Below the pieces are notes generated by a model. It saw nothing but the letters and a program-made list of their open reading frames with translations, ran no database searches and was not told the origin of the DNA. A program made the position numbers and the translations under genes. A DNA stretch of 64,000 nt from an uncultured Pelagibacteraceae bacterium. Its GTDB lineage: Bacteria > Pseudomonadota > Alphaproteobacteria > Pelagibacterales > Pelagibacteraceae. The stretch covers positions 1-64,000 of the forward strand of contig CABYRT010000004.1 of assembly GCA_902521355.1 (NCBI GenBank), given 5' to 3'. Of this stretch, positions 16,698 to 24,455 are shown one piece after another (positions within the stretch are counted from its first letter, which is position 1; each line of letters begins with the position of its first letter).

Positions 16698-18075
16698 ATT
16701 TTTCTCTATATTTTTTAACTACTCTTAAGGCCACAATATTCAAACAGAGCGTTACTAAAAATAATGACATACCTAAAGCAAATGCAGCTTGCGTTTTTGG
16801 GTCGCCAAAAGCTTGATCTCCAATTAATATTACAACAATTTGCGCTGTAATTGTTGAAGTAGATTCTAATGGATTTAAAGTTAAATTAGCAGCTAAACCA
16901 GAGGCCATAACAACTATCATTGTTTCTCCAATTGCTCTTGAAACACCTAATAAAATAGAACCAACAATACCTGGTAATGCTGCAGGAAAAATAACTTTTT
17001 TTATCGTTTCTGATTTAGTTGCTCCCATAGCGTAACTTCCATCTCTTAAACTTTGAGGTACACTTGTAATCACATCGTCACTTAAACTTGAAATGAATGG
17101 TATAATCATAATGCCCATTACTCCGCCTGCCGCTAAAGCACTTTCAGCTGAAACGTCTAAACCCATGCTATTACCTATTTCCTTTAAAAAAGGTCCAACT
17201 GTTAGAGCAGCAAAAAATCCATAAACAACTGTTGGTATACCAGCTAAAATTTCAATTAAAGGTTTTGCGTATTGTCTAACTTTAACTGATGCATACTCAG
17301 CCAAATAAATTCCACTCATTAGTCCAATAGGAATAGCAACACACATAGCTATGAAAGCAATAAAAAAAGTACCAGCAAAAATAGGGACTGCTCCAAAAGT
17401 ATCGGAATACATTGTCGGATCTAAAGCCTCTGAAGAATCTCTAACAAAAGCTTTTGCAGGATACCAATGAGTTCCAAAGACAAAATCAAATAATGGAATT
17501 ACTTTAAAAAAATCTATAGTTTGAAATATAAGTGAAAATACTATTCCAACAGTAGTTAATATTGCAGCTAAAGAAGCTGTAAATAAAACTGCTTTCAAAA
17601 ATTTTTCAACTGGTTCTCTTGTTCTAGAATTAGATGAAATTTTTTTATAAGCGTAAGCAACAGAGGCAATAATTATAGATAATACTATAACAGCTTTTGA
17701 ACTTTGAGCTATTGATCGAAGACTTAAATATTTTTCAGCTGAAGCCTCAATAAAAGGTGTAATTTCTCCGGTAAATTGTCCTCGAGACAATGCTTTTGTT
17801 TTTTCGTAAATTAAATTTAATTCATCATCAAGATAACCTTGATTTGAATAATCACTTAAGATTAATAGTTTTACAATTGTGGGCTCAAAAATTGCCCATA
17901 AAGAAAAAATTATAAAAGCTGGTATTGCACACCAAATTGCAAGATAATAACCATAAAATTGTGGTAATGCAGTTAATCTTTTATTTGTAGATTGAATTGT
18001 ATATGCTTTTCTACGTCCAAAATAATAACTTGTGAAACCCAGAAGAACAATAAATATAAACAATATTAAGTTCAA
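16690..18075 (-). CDS. pstC: Phosphate ABC transporter, permease PstC
   Basis: A 461-residue permease with about eight membrane segments: an N-terminal pair (about 3-12 and 45-70), a helix near 125-145, then the transport core. The core has MCVAIPIGLMSGIYLAEYAS, AGIPTVVYGFFAALTVGP and the EAA loop RDGSYAMGATKSETIKKVIFP. It is longer than E. coli PstC (319), the extended alphaproteobacterial form. It follows pstS but is separated from it by a strong hairpin terminator, so it is probably made at a lower level than PstS. Confidence 0.94.
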   Translation of the reverse strand: MNLILFIFIVLLGFTSYYFGRRKAYTIQSTNKRLTALPQFYGYYLAIWCAIPAFIIFSLWAIFEPTIVKLLILSDYSNQGYLDDELNLIYEKTKALSRGQFTGEITPFIEASAEKYLSLRSIAQSSKAVIVLSIIIASVAYAYKKISSNSRTREPVEKFLKAVLFTASLAAILTTVGIVFSLIFQTIDFFKVIPLFDFVFGTHWYPAKAFVRDSSEALDPTMYSDTFGAVPIFAGTFFIAFIAMCVAIPIGLMSGIYLAEYASVKVRQYAKPLIEILAGIPTVVYGFFAALTVGPFLKEIGNSMGLDVSAESALAAGGVMGIMIIPFISSLSDDVITSVPQSLRDGSYAMGATKSETIKKVIFPAALPGIVGSILLGVSRAIGETMIVVMASGLAANLTLNPLESTSTITAQIVVILIGDQAFGDPKTQAAFALGMSLFLVTLCLNIVALRVVKKYREKYE

Positions 18076-18111
18076 AGAATCTCCTTTATTGAAGACTTTA
18101 CTCTTATTTCA

Positions 18112-18137
18112 AAAAAAAGGGGTCTAAAAAGACCCCC
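18112..18137 (-). terminator. Intercistronic terminator/attenuator between pstS and pstC
   Basis: On the minus strand GGGGTCT-TTTT-AGACCCC is followed by eight T residues, a textbook rho-independent terminator 30 bases after the pstS stop. Partial read-through would give much more pstS mRNA than pstCAB mRNA. Confidence 0.85.
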
Positions 18138-18166
18138 TTTTTAATTATTTGTTAACAGAGTAATAA

Positions 18167-19198
18167 TTAATTACCCATAGCAACTAGCTTCGTAGCATTA
18201 GTTCTAGTTGTTTTATACAACTTAGAGTCTAATGGAACTAAACCAATATCTGCTAAGTAACCACCTTTTCCAATAGCTTTCTTAGTTGTGAATTCTTTCA
18301 CAAACTCATGTAATCCTGGAATTACTCCAACGTGAGCTTTTTTCACATAGAAGAATAAAGGTCTAGCAACAGCATAACTATAATCTTGAATAGACGCTAA
18401 TGATGGTTGTCCACCATCAATGCTAGCAGCTTGTAATTTATCTTTAGCAGCTAAGAAATAGCTGAAACCAAAGAAACCAAACATATCTTTATCTTGAGTT
18501 AACTTTTGGATTATTAAACTATCGTTTTCTCCTACTTCAATAGCAGCTCCATCTTCTCTGTAAAGTTTTTGTGGTTTTTTGTATTTTTTATTTCCAGCTT
18601 CAAAACCTGCTTTATAAAGAGCTTTAGCTTCTTTAGTCATGCCTTTTTTCATTACTAAAGAATTCCAAGCATCTCTAGTTCCTGATGTTCCTGGTGGGAT
18701 CATTACTGAAATTTTTTGTTTTGGTAAGCTAGGGTCAATTTGGTCCCAAGTTTTATAAATATTTGGAACTAACTTACCATCAACTACTGTATGAGCAGCT
18801 AATGCTAAATATAATTGTTCTTTAGTAAAGTTTACTGGTTTTGCATCTTTGCTGTAAGCTAATGTAATACCATCGTTACCAATTACGATCTCAACAATAT
18901 CATTTACACCATTTTTCTTACATAGGGCTTTCTCTTTGTCTTTCATAGCTCTTGATGCATTTGTAATATCTGGATGTTGCTCACCAACACCAGCACAGAA
19001 TAGTTTAGCTCCTCCACCAGTACCAGTCGACTCGATTACAGGAGTTTTGAATCCTGAACCACCAAATCTTTCAGCAACAACAGTCGCGTAAGGGAATACT
19101 GTAGACGAACCAACTATCTTAATTTGATCTCTTGCTTGAGCAACAGTTGCTATTGATAGAGCAACTAAAGAAGCAATCACTATAGTTAGTTTTTTCAT
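18167..19198 (-). CDS. pstS: Phosphate ABC transporter, periplasmic phosphate-binding protein
   Basis: A 343-residue binding protein with a signal peptide (residues 1-22, ending VAQA before RDQIKIVG). Phosphate-contact motifs are IVGSSTVFPYA, ESTGTGGGAKLF and PGTSGTRDAW. It delivers phosphate to PstCAB and is typically among the most abundant SAR11 proteins under phosphate limitation. A Pho-box-like repeat precedes it, and a terminator follows it. The upstream AAAGGA is a fair ribosome site. Confidence 0.96.
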   Translation of the reverse strand: MKKLTIVIASLVALSIATVAQARDQIKIVGSSTVFPYATVVAERFGGSGFKTPVIESTGTGGGAKLFCAGVGEQHPDITNASRAMKDKEKALCKKNGVNDIVEIVIGNDGITLAYSKDAKPVNFTKEQLYLALAAHTVVDGKLVPNIYKTWDQIDPSLPKQKISVMIPPGTSGTRDAWNSLVMKKGMTKEAKALYKAGFEAGNKKYKKPQKLYREDGAAIEVGENDSLIIQKLTQDKDMFGFFGFSYFLAAKDKLQAASIDGGQPSLASIQDYSYAVARPLFFYVKKAHVGVIPGLHEFVKEFTTKKAIGKGGYLADIGLVPLDSKLYKTTRTNATKLVAMGN

Positions 19199-19267
19199 TA
19201 TCTTTAATCCTTTCGTTATTTATTAATTAAAAGATGCCTGACTCGTATAAATTTATTGAATCTTTAA

Positions 19268-19286
19268 TATTACAGAATTATTACAG
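19268..19286 (-). promoter_or_regulatory. Pho box (PhoB site) for pstS
   Basis: On the minus strand CTGTAATAATTCTGTAATA is a direct repeat of CTGTAATA with an 11-bp period, one base per half away from CTGTCAT-N4-CTGTCAT. AT-rich -10 candidates lie 10-17 bp downstream. Its place before pstS in a phoB/phoR cluster makes PhoB binding likely. Confidence 0.7.
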
Positions 19287-19307
19287 TTTTGTTAAAAACC
19301 TAACTTT

Positions 19308-19916
19308 TTAGTTGTATTTCATTGAGACAATAATCTCACTATTTTCAGTTTCTAGACCACCTTTGCATGAAACTGGATTTACGTTATCCTTAAAAGCAAG
19401 ATCTGGGGTTGGTCTTAAGACAACTTCCAGTTTTACCAAATTAACTAATTCCTCAAGAATACTCTGGTCATAACGCCATTTTGGCCAACTAGTAGGAGTA
19501 GAAAAAATAGATGTTAAATAGCTTGTCGCCATAGTAAACCTATAATTACTCATATTTTCATTTCTCAGTAAATGATCTCTAACAGAATTAAATATGTTTC
19601 GACATCTCAATGAATCTGACATGTAGTTCTCTTTTTTTAAATTTTCATTTACTGGAATTGAAACAATTAAATCTACTGTATTTCTCCAATAGGAACTGAG
19701 AACATCTATATATACATCTTCATACGGTACATCTTTATGTTTTTTTATTTCAGGATATGAACTTTTTAAGTCTTCCTGTAATCTAAAGATACCAATATCA
19801 AAAACAGTTAATTGCTGGTTTCTTAAAATTGTAGAAATATCTGATGCATTACTTTTAGTAATGATCGACATTAAAAAAAAAATAATAATTAAAATACTAT
19901 GTAATATCTTAATCAT
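19308..19916 (-). CDS. Secreted protein of unknown function in the pho cluster
   Basis: A 202-residue protein with a clear signal peptide (residues 1-24, cleavage near KSNA before SDIST). The mature part is soluble, with two cysteines (SLRCRNIF near 103, VSCKGGL near 185) that could pair in the periplasm. TSWPKWRYDQSILEEL is the most distinctive stretch. I do not recognise the family. It lies between phoR and pstS on the same strand, so phosphate-dependent expression is plausible. The short Pho box region follows its stop codon rather than preceding it. Confidence 0.75.
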   Translation of the reverse strand: MIKILHSILIIIFFLMSIITKSNASDISTILRNQQLTVFDIGIFRLQEDLKSSYPEIKKHKDVPYEDVYIDVLSSYWRNTVDLIVSIPVNENLKKENYMSDSLRCRNIFNSVRDHLLRNENMSNYRFTMATSYLTSIFSTPTSWPKWRYDQSILEELVNLVKLEVVLRPTPDLAFKDNVNPVSCKGGLETENSEIIVSMKYN

Positions 19917-19946
19917 AAATTAATTTTAAATAAACTAAGATACGAA

Positions 19947-19976
19947 TCAACAAAAGATTTGTTAAATCTTGGTTGA
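19947..19976. other. Inverted repeat upstream of the secreted-protein gene
   Basis: AAGATTT-GTT-AAATCTT is a 7-bp perfect stem flanked by TCAAC and GTTGA, which extends it to about 12 pairs with a small internal bulge. It lies 31 bases upstream of the ATG at 19916 and 35 bases after phoR. No T-run follows on either strand, so it may be an operator or mRNA leader hairpin rather than a terminator. Confidence 0.5.
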
Positions 19977-20010
19977 ATAAGAGTTAATTTTAAACAATTT
20001 TTTAAATTAC

Positions 20011-21159
20011 TTATTTTGTTGGAAGATATATCTTAATTTCAGTACCTTCATTAACTTTACTGAGAATCTCATAGTCACCTCTGTGTTGAGATATAATATG
20101 TTTCATTATAGCTAAACCTAAACCTGTACCACCAACCTTTTTACTTTTTTCTGTATCTACTCTAAAAAATCTTTCAGTTATTCTTGGAATTAGCTGGTGA
20201 GGTATTCCAACACCTTCATCTTTAATGATAATGGCAATATTTTTATCAATTAATTTACCTTCACTGATTTGACTTTTTACGTATATATTTTTTCCATCTT
20301 GTGAATATTTAATTGAATTATCAATTAAATTTGAAAATACAGTTAACAATTTATCATTATCACCAAAAACTAAGGTTGGTTCCATAAGTTCAATATGTAA
20401 ATTGATTTTCTTTTTTTTAAGAATTAATTCAAAGTTACTTTTAATATTAGTAAAAAGATCATTTAAGCTCACAATTTTATTCGGCTTGATATGTTCTTCC
20501 AATTCTATTCTACTTAAAATCAATAAATCATTGATTAGGTTTTCCATTCTTAATACTTGATCAGACATGATAGACATAAATTTTTTTTGCGCCTCTTGGT
20601 CTTTTGAAGCTGGTCCAAGAATAGTTTCTAACGAACCTTTAATCGAAACTAAAGGTGTTCTTAATTCATGACTCACATTTGCAACAAAATCAGTTTTTAG
20701 TTTTTGTGCTTTTGTTATTTCTGTAAAATCTTTTAGAAACAATACGACAGAATTTATTTCTGGAAACAAATGGGTCGGACCAGGAATAACATAGATTTTG
20801 TAAAGTTGATAAGATGGTAAATTTATTTCTACATTGACATTTTTTGTAGTTTGATCTTTGATAGCCTCTTCAATCGTTTCTAATAATTTTGTATCTCTAA
20901 TTACACTTGAAATATTTTTATCAATTAGGTTTTCTCCAAAACGTTGTTTTGCACTTTTGTTTAGATATTTGATTAAATTATATTTATCTAAAGCAAAGAA
21001 TTGATCTTCTAATTCTTCAATAATTACTCTTTTTCCTAAATCATCCTTATTAGTCTTGTTTACAACTGGTGCTGTGTTTTCTGGCTTAATATTTTTTTTA
21101 AATAAAAAATATAATAAAATGATTATTATAACTATAAGTATCAACTCTGCCCAAAACAT
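20011..21159 (-). CDS. phoR: Phosphate regulon sensor histidine kinase
   Basis: A 382-residue kinase. One N-terminal membrane helix (about 3-22), a PAS-like region (about 50-140), then HisKA with FVANVSHELRTPLVSIKGSL (phosphorylated His near 166). The ATPase domain follows with FSNLIDNSIKYS, DEGVGIPHQLIPRITERFFR and VGGTGLGLAIMKHI. It phosphorylates PhoB under phosphate limitation, probably through PstSCAB-PhoU contact. It follows the agt gene by 34 bases and may share its transcript. Confidence 0.9.
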   Translation of the reverse strand: MFWAELILIVIIIILLYFLFKKNIKPENTAPVVNKTNKDDLGKRVIIEELEDQFFALDKYNLIKYLNKSAKQRFGENLIDKNISSVIRDTKLLETIEEAIKDQTTKNVNVEINLPSYQLYKIYVIPGPTHLFPEINSVVLFLKDFTEITKAQKLKTDFVANVSHELRTPLVSIKGSLETILGPASKDQEAQKKFMSIMSDQVLRMENLINDLLILSRIELEEHIKPNKIVSLNDLFTNIKSNFELILKKKKINLHIELMEPTLVFGDNDKLLTVFSNLIDNSIKYSQDGKNIYVKSQISEGKLIDKNIAIIIKDEGVGIPHQLIPRITERFFRVDTEKSKKVGGTGLGLAIMKHIISQHRGDYEILSKVNEGTEIKIYLPTK

Positions 21160-21193
21160 GGATATGTTTTAACAAATGTAATGTATATTGTCT

Positions 21194-22201
21194 TTAATTA
21201 TTAGGTGAAATATTTTCAAAAAATATTTTTGCCGTTTCCTCCCAAGAATATTTTTTTGCAAAATCAAGACAATCTTGACGACTTACCTTCAAAGCTTTTA
21301 AAGCAGAGGTTTTCAAATCATTATCTAAAGTATCAATATTAGTACCCCCTAATATATCTTTAGGTCCCGGTACAGGGTAAGCTGCGACTGGTGTGCCACA
21401 ATTTAAAGACTCTAAGACAACTATACCAAACGTATCTGTTTTACTTGGAAATACAAAAACATCAGATGATGCAAAATGAGAAGCTAATTCTCCATTTGTT
21501 TTCTCACCTAAAAAAATGTCTTTTGGAAACTTTTTTTTTAAATTGTTTAAATCAGGACCTTTACCAATTATAATTTTAGTACCTTCAAGATCTAAATCTA
21601 AAAATGCTTTGATGTTTTTTTCAACAGCAACTCTTCCAACATATATCCATATAGGTCTTTTATAAGGTAAGTCTTTCTTAATGGGGTTTTTAAATGCACC
21701 ATGATTACCTCCTCTGGTCCATGTAACCATTTTATTGTTATCAATACCTAAAGAAATTAATTCTTCACGCATAGATTCTGTTGTTACTAAAATTCTTTCA
21801 GCTTTATTATGAAAATTGCATAAAAATTTTTCTGACCATTTAGCTGGAATGATAGGCATATAAAGTTTCATGTATTTATCAAATCTTGTGTGAAAACTTG
21901 TGGTAAATTTTAAGCCATTTTTAATGCAATGTCTTCGTGCCATAAACCCTAAGGGTCCTTCTGTTGCAATATGTATTGCATCAGGTTTAATTGATTTAAT
22001 TAAGTTACTTACACGGGGCCAAACATTTAAGGACAATCTAATTTCATTATATTTTGGCATGGGCATGGTAAGAAATTGTTGAGGAGTAATATATTCAATA
22101 GTTTGACCTTGTGATTTAAGAATTTCACCAGTTTCGTGGAGAGTTCTTACAACGCCATTAACTTGAGGGTAATAAGCATCGGTAACAATTAATATTTTCA
22201 T
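21194..22201 (-). CDS. agt: GT4 glycosyltransferase, probable Agt of phosphate-starvation lipid remodelling
   Basis: A 335-residue two-domain GT-B glycosyltransferase. It opens with ILIVTDAYYPQVNGVVRTL and the donor-binding half has IYVGRVAVEKNIKAFL and VFPSKTDTFGIVVLESLN with the E-x7-E pattern. It sits three bases downstream of plcP. In marine alphaproteobacteria, PlcP and Agt form a known pair: PlcP makes diacylglycerol from phospholipid and Agt adds a sugar to give glycolipids when phosphate is scarce. The closeness of phoR/pstS supports that role. The sugar donated cannot be read from the sequence. Confidence 0.82.
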   Translation of the reverse strand: MKILIVTDAYYPQVNGVVRTLHETGEILKSQGQTIEYITPQQFLTMPMPKYNEIRLSLNVWPRVSNLIKSIKPDAIHIATEGPLGFMARRHCIKNGLKFTTSFHTRFDKYMKLYMPIIPAKWSEKFLCNFHNKAERILVTTESMREELISLGIDNNKMVTWTRGGNHGAFKNPIKKDLPYKRPIWIYVGRVAVEKNIKAFLDLDLEGTKIIIGKGPDLNNLKKKFPKDIFLGEKTNGELASHFASSDVFVFPSKTDTFGIVVLESLNCGTPVAAYPVPGPKDILGGTNIDTLDNDLKTSALKALKVSRQDCLDFAKKYSWEETAKIFFENISPNN

Positions 22202-22204
22202 TCT

Positions 22205-23011
22205 TTAAGATGCTTTTTTGAATGAACCGATCCTGTTATTATCAATATTTTCTGAAATATATTCGTTTCTTTTTTTATCCCAATAAATTATCTCAAAAGT
22301 TCCATCATATTTTTCTGCCAAGGCTGTACATGACTCAACCCAATCGCCACAATTTAAATAATTAACACCATCAAGATTTAAATTTTCAGCATGATGTATG
22401 TGTCCACAAATTATTCCATCAAATTTTTTCCTTTTTGCATATGAAGAAAGTGTGTTTTCATATTCACCTATAAATTTTACAGCATTTTTTACCTTATATT
22501 TTAAAAATTTTGCCAATGACCAATAGTCTTTACCTCTCAATTTTCTAAAAAAATTTATAATAACATTAATTTTAAGTAATAATTCATAGGCAATAGCTCC
22601 TAATTTAGAAAGCCATTTAGCATATTTCATTACTCCGTCCCAAGCATCACCATGAACAACTAAATATTTTTTTCCTAACTGCGTTTCATGAATAACTCTA
22701 TTTACTATTTTAATATCACCTAAATGCATTGGAATAAATTTTCTAAATACCTCATCATGATTTCCAATTATGTAAAATACTTTTGTCCCGTGCCTTGCTT
22801 TTCTCAATATTTTTTGTATGACATCATTATGCTCTTGAGGCCAATAGAAACTCTTTTGCATTGCCCAAACATCGATTATATCTCCAACTAAATAAAGGTT
22901 CTCGGATCTTGAATTCTTAAAAAATTCTAAAAGCTTGTTAGCTTGACAACCTTTGGTTCCAAGATGCACATCAGATATAAATATACTCTTATATTTTAAT
23001 AACGGAGGCAT
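22205..23011 (-). CDS. plcP: PlcP-type metallophosphoesterase (phospholipase C) for lipid remodelling
   Basis: A 268-residue calcineurin-like phosphoesterase related to LpxH. Metal-binding motifs in order: SDVHLGTKGCQ, LVGDIIDVWAM, IIGNHDEVFRKF, VVHGDAWDGV and CGHIHHAEN. The NCGDWVESCTALAE stretch is characteristic of PlcP. PlcP cleaves phosphoglycerolipids to diacylglycerol and a phosphorylated head group. It is coupled to agt and divergent from dagK, with Pho-box-like repeats between them. Lipid A-type UDP-diacylglucosamine hydrolysis is less likely because lpxI is present elsewhere in the window. Confidence 0.86.
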   Translation of the reverse strand: MPPLLKYKSIFISDVHLGTKGCQANKLLEFFKNSRSENLYLVGDIIDVWAMQKSFYWPQEHNDVIQKILRKARHGTKVFYIIGNHDEVFRKFIPMHLGDIKIVNRVIHETQLGKKYLVVHGDAWDGVMKYAKWLSKLGAIAYELLLKINVIINFFRKLRGKDYWSLAKFLKYKVKNAVKFIGEYENTLSSYAKRKKFDGIICGHIHHAENLNLDGVNYLNCGDWVESCTALAEKYDGTFEIIYWDKKRNEYISENIDNNRIGSFKKAS

Positions 23012-23025
23012 TAAAAAAACCTATT

Positions 23026-23044
23026 TTGTAACACAACTGTAACT
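23026..23044 (+). promoter_or_regulatory. Pho-box-like repeat for dagK
   Basis: TTGTAACACAACTGTAACT holds TGTAAC twice with an 11-bp period, like the pstS box (CTGTAATA repeated every 11 bp). TTTAAT, a possible -10, lies about 7 bp downstream. It is oriented toward dagK. Confidence 0.55.
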
Positions 23045-23060
23045 CGAATCATTTAATTCT

Positions 23061-23079
23061 TATGTCATTGAAATGTTAA
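23061..23079 (-). promoter_or_regulatory. Possible Pho box facing plcP (weak)
   Basis: On the minus strand TTAACATTTCAATGACATA contains TAACAT and TGACAT 11 bp apart, one and two bases away from TGTCAT. It points toward plcP-agt and would leave a leader of about 50 bases. The match is weaker than at pstS. Confidence 0.35.
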
Positions 23080-23110
23080 AGATTTATTAAAAATTAGTTA
23101 CGAAAAAATT

Positions 23111-23995
23111 ATGCATTATTGTTTGATTTATAACCTTAATTCTTCAACAGGGAAAAAAATAAAATTTGTAAATAAGATTTATGAAAAATTAAAAATTAAC
23201 AACTCTGTAGATTATTTCAAAACCAAATCTGAAAAAGAGGCGAAAGAAATATTTTTGGAATTTAAAAATAAAAATTATGATAGATTGATAGTTGCTGGTG
23301 GAGATGGATCAGTATCATTTGCTATCAATGAATTGATAAAAAATGACTTTGATTTTAATGATAAATTTGCAATTGGGTACATACCGGCTGGAACAGCCAA
23401 TTTACTTCAAGCAGAGTTATCGATAAATAAAAAAGTAGACGATATTTGTAATATTTTAACATCAAATAATTATAAACAATCTAATCTTATAAAAATAAAT
23501 AAAAATTATTTTTTTTTAATGGCTGGTATTGGTTGGGATGCTAAAATTGTTCACTCTATTGATACACGTATAAAAAAAATACTTGGTAAGATAATATTTG
23601 GTTTAAAAGGGTTTCAGCATTTTTTATTTATGAAAAATAATAAACTTGATGTTTTCTTTGATGGTCAAAAATATCAAGCTGATTGGGTATTAAGTTCTAA
23701 TACCAAATATTATGCTGGTCATCATAAGATAAATAAGTCAAACATTTTTGATGATAGATTAATAACTTATGTTTTTAAAGATTTAAGTAGGCTAAAATTA
23801 ATGTATTATATTATTTTGATAATTATTTATGGAGATTTATCAAGAAACAAATCTGTTATAACCACCTATTCAAAAAGTATCCAAATTAATTGCAATAATT
23901 TTGAAATTCCCGTTCAGGTTGATGGAGATAATTTTGGATGTCACAATAAGATTGATATTGAATTTTCACAAAAAAAAGTAAATTTTTTACTATAA
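23111..23995 (+). CDS. dagK: Diacylglycerol kinase / lipid kinase (DagK/YegS family)
   Basis: A 294-residue DAGK-catalytic protein. Nucleotide-binding motifs are IVAGGDGSVSFAINEL near residue 60 and YIPAGTANLLQAEL near residue 95; the C-terminal VQVDGDNFG is the closing family motif. It would phosphorylate diacylglycerol (or a related lipid) to phosphatidate. Being divergent from plcP-agt, which make and use diacylglycerol, and preceded by a Pho-box-like repeat, it probably takes part in lipid recycling during phosphate stress. The exact lipid substrate is inferred. Confidence 0.83.
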   Translation: MHYCLIYNLNSSTGKKIKFVNKIYEKLKINNSVDYFKTKSEKEAKEIFLEFKNKNYDRLIVAGGDGSVSFAINELIKNDFDFNDKFAIGYIPAGTANLLQAELSINKKVDDICNILTSNNYKQSNLIKINKNYFFLMAGIGWDAKIVHSIDTRIKKILGKIIFGLKGFQHFLFMKNNKLDVFFDGQKYQADWVLSSNTKYYAGHHKINKSNIFDDRLITYVFKDLSRLKLMYYIILIIIYGDLSRNKSVITTYSKSIQINCNNFEIPVQVDGDNFGCHNKIDIEFSQKKVNFLL

Positions 23996-24024
23996 TTTTA
24001 ATAACAAAATTTTAGACAAATTAT

Positions 24025-24053
24025 TTTACTTAGAAATTTAAATTAAATATAAT
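24025..24053 (+). promoter_or_regulatory. Sigma-70-type promoter for the lysine-rich protein
   Basis: TTTACT is followed after 17 bases by a perfect TATAAT, giving an expected start site about 20 bases ahead of the AGGAGGTGATG ribosome site. It would drive the small gene independently of dagK. Confidence 0.55.
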
Positions 24054-24079
24054 AATTTAAATTTTCATAGGAGGTGATG

Positions 24080-24289
24080 ATGGGTAAGATGTTAAAGAAA
24101 AATGAAAGAAGAAAAAAAAAGTTTATCAAATCAATAGATAAACTTAAAAATAAGATTAATTTAAAGGAAAAAAAACTAGCTAAAATTAATATAAAAATTG
24201 CAGGTATTGAAAAAAAAGTTGCCGAAAAAAAAGCAAAAAAATTAGCTAAAAAGAAAACTAGTGAGAGTCCTGCGTCTGTAAATAATTAA
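24080..24289 (+). CDS. Small, very lysine-rich protein of unknown function
   Basis: A 69-residue protein with 24 lysines and two arginines against six acidic residues, so strongly basic. Residues 5-58 look like one long charged helix (LKNKINLKEKKLAKINIKIA); the tail SESPASVNN is neutral. AGGAGGTGATG upstream is nearly the full anti-Shine-Dalgarno complement, the strongest ribosome site in the window; I chose the ATG at 24080 for its spacing (two other starts, GTG 24074 and ATG 24077, sit just before). It has its own promoter-like sequence and a hairpin after it. It could bind nucleic acid, ribosomes or polyphosphate, but none of this is shown. Confidence 0.7.
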   Translation: MGKMLKKNERRKKKFIKSIDKLKNKINLKEKKLAKINIKIAGIEKKVAEKKAKKLAKKKTSESPASVNN

Positions 24290-24304
24290 TGTATAAAAAT
24301 TGTC

Positions 24305-24335
24305 CCTCCCCTTTTTTATAACAAAAAGGGGAAGG
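24305..24335. terminator. Hairpin terminator between convergent genes
   Basis: CCTCCCCTTTTT pairs with AAAAAGGGGAAGG (one bulged A) around a TATAAC loop. On the minus strand it is followed by ACAATTTTTAT. It lies 15 bases after the lysine-rich gene and 120 bases beyond the EamA stop, so it may serve both directions. Confidence 0.65.
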
Positions 24336-24368
24336 TAGTTAATCAACAAAATTTTAAACAAAGAGGAA

Positions 24369-24422
24369 ATGAAGATGTTTTATTATTTAAAATTTTTGTT
24401 AATTATTTTTAATAAACTTTAA
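24369..24422 (+). CDS. Possible 17-residue hydrophobic peptide (doubtful)
   Basis: ATG follows an AGAGGA ribosome-like site and encodes MKMFYYLKFLLIIFNKL before a TAA. It is the only ribosome-site-plus-ORF signal in the 165-bp gap after the lysine-rich gene. It is too short to judge by coding bias in such AT-rich DNA and may be chance. Confidence 0.15.
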   Translation: MKMFYYLKFLLIIFNKL

Positions 24423-24455
24423 TGACAAAAATATTTATAGATTGTTACAATTTAA

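Noticed and set aside
24290-24455. Glycine or SAM-type riboswitch, which SAR11 uses often
   Set aside because: Only a simple hairpin is present and no conserved riboswitch core was seen here or before other genes in the window.
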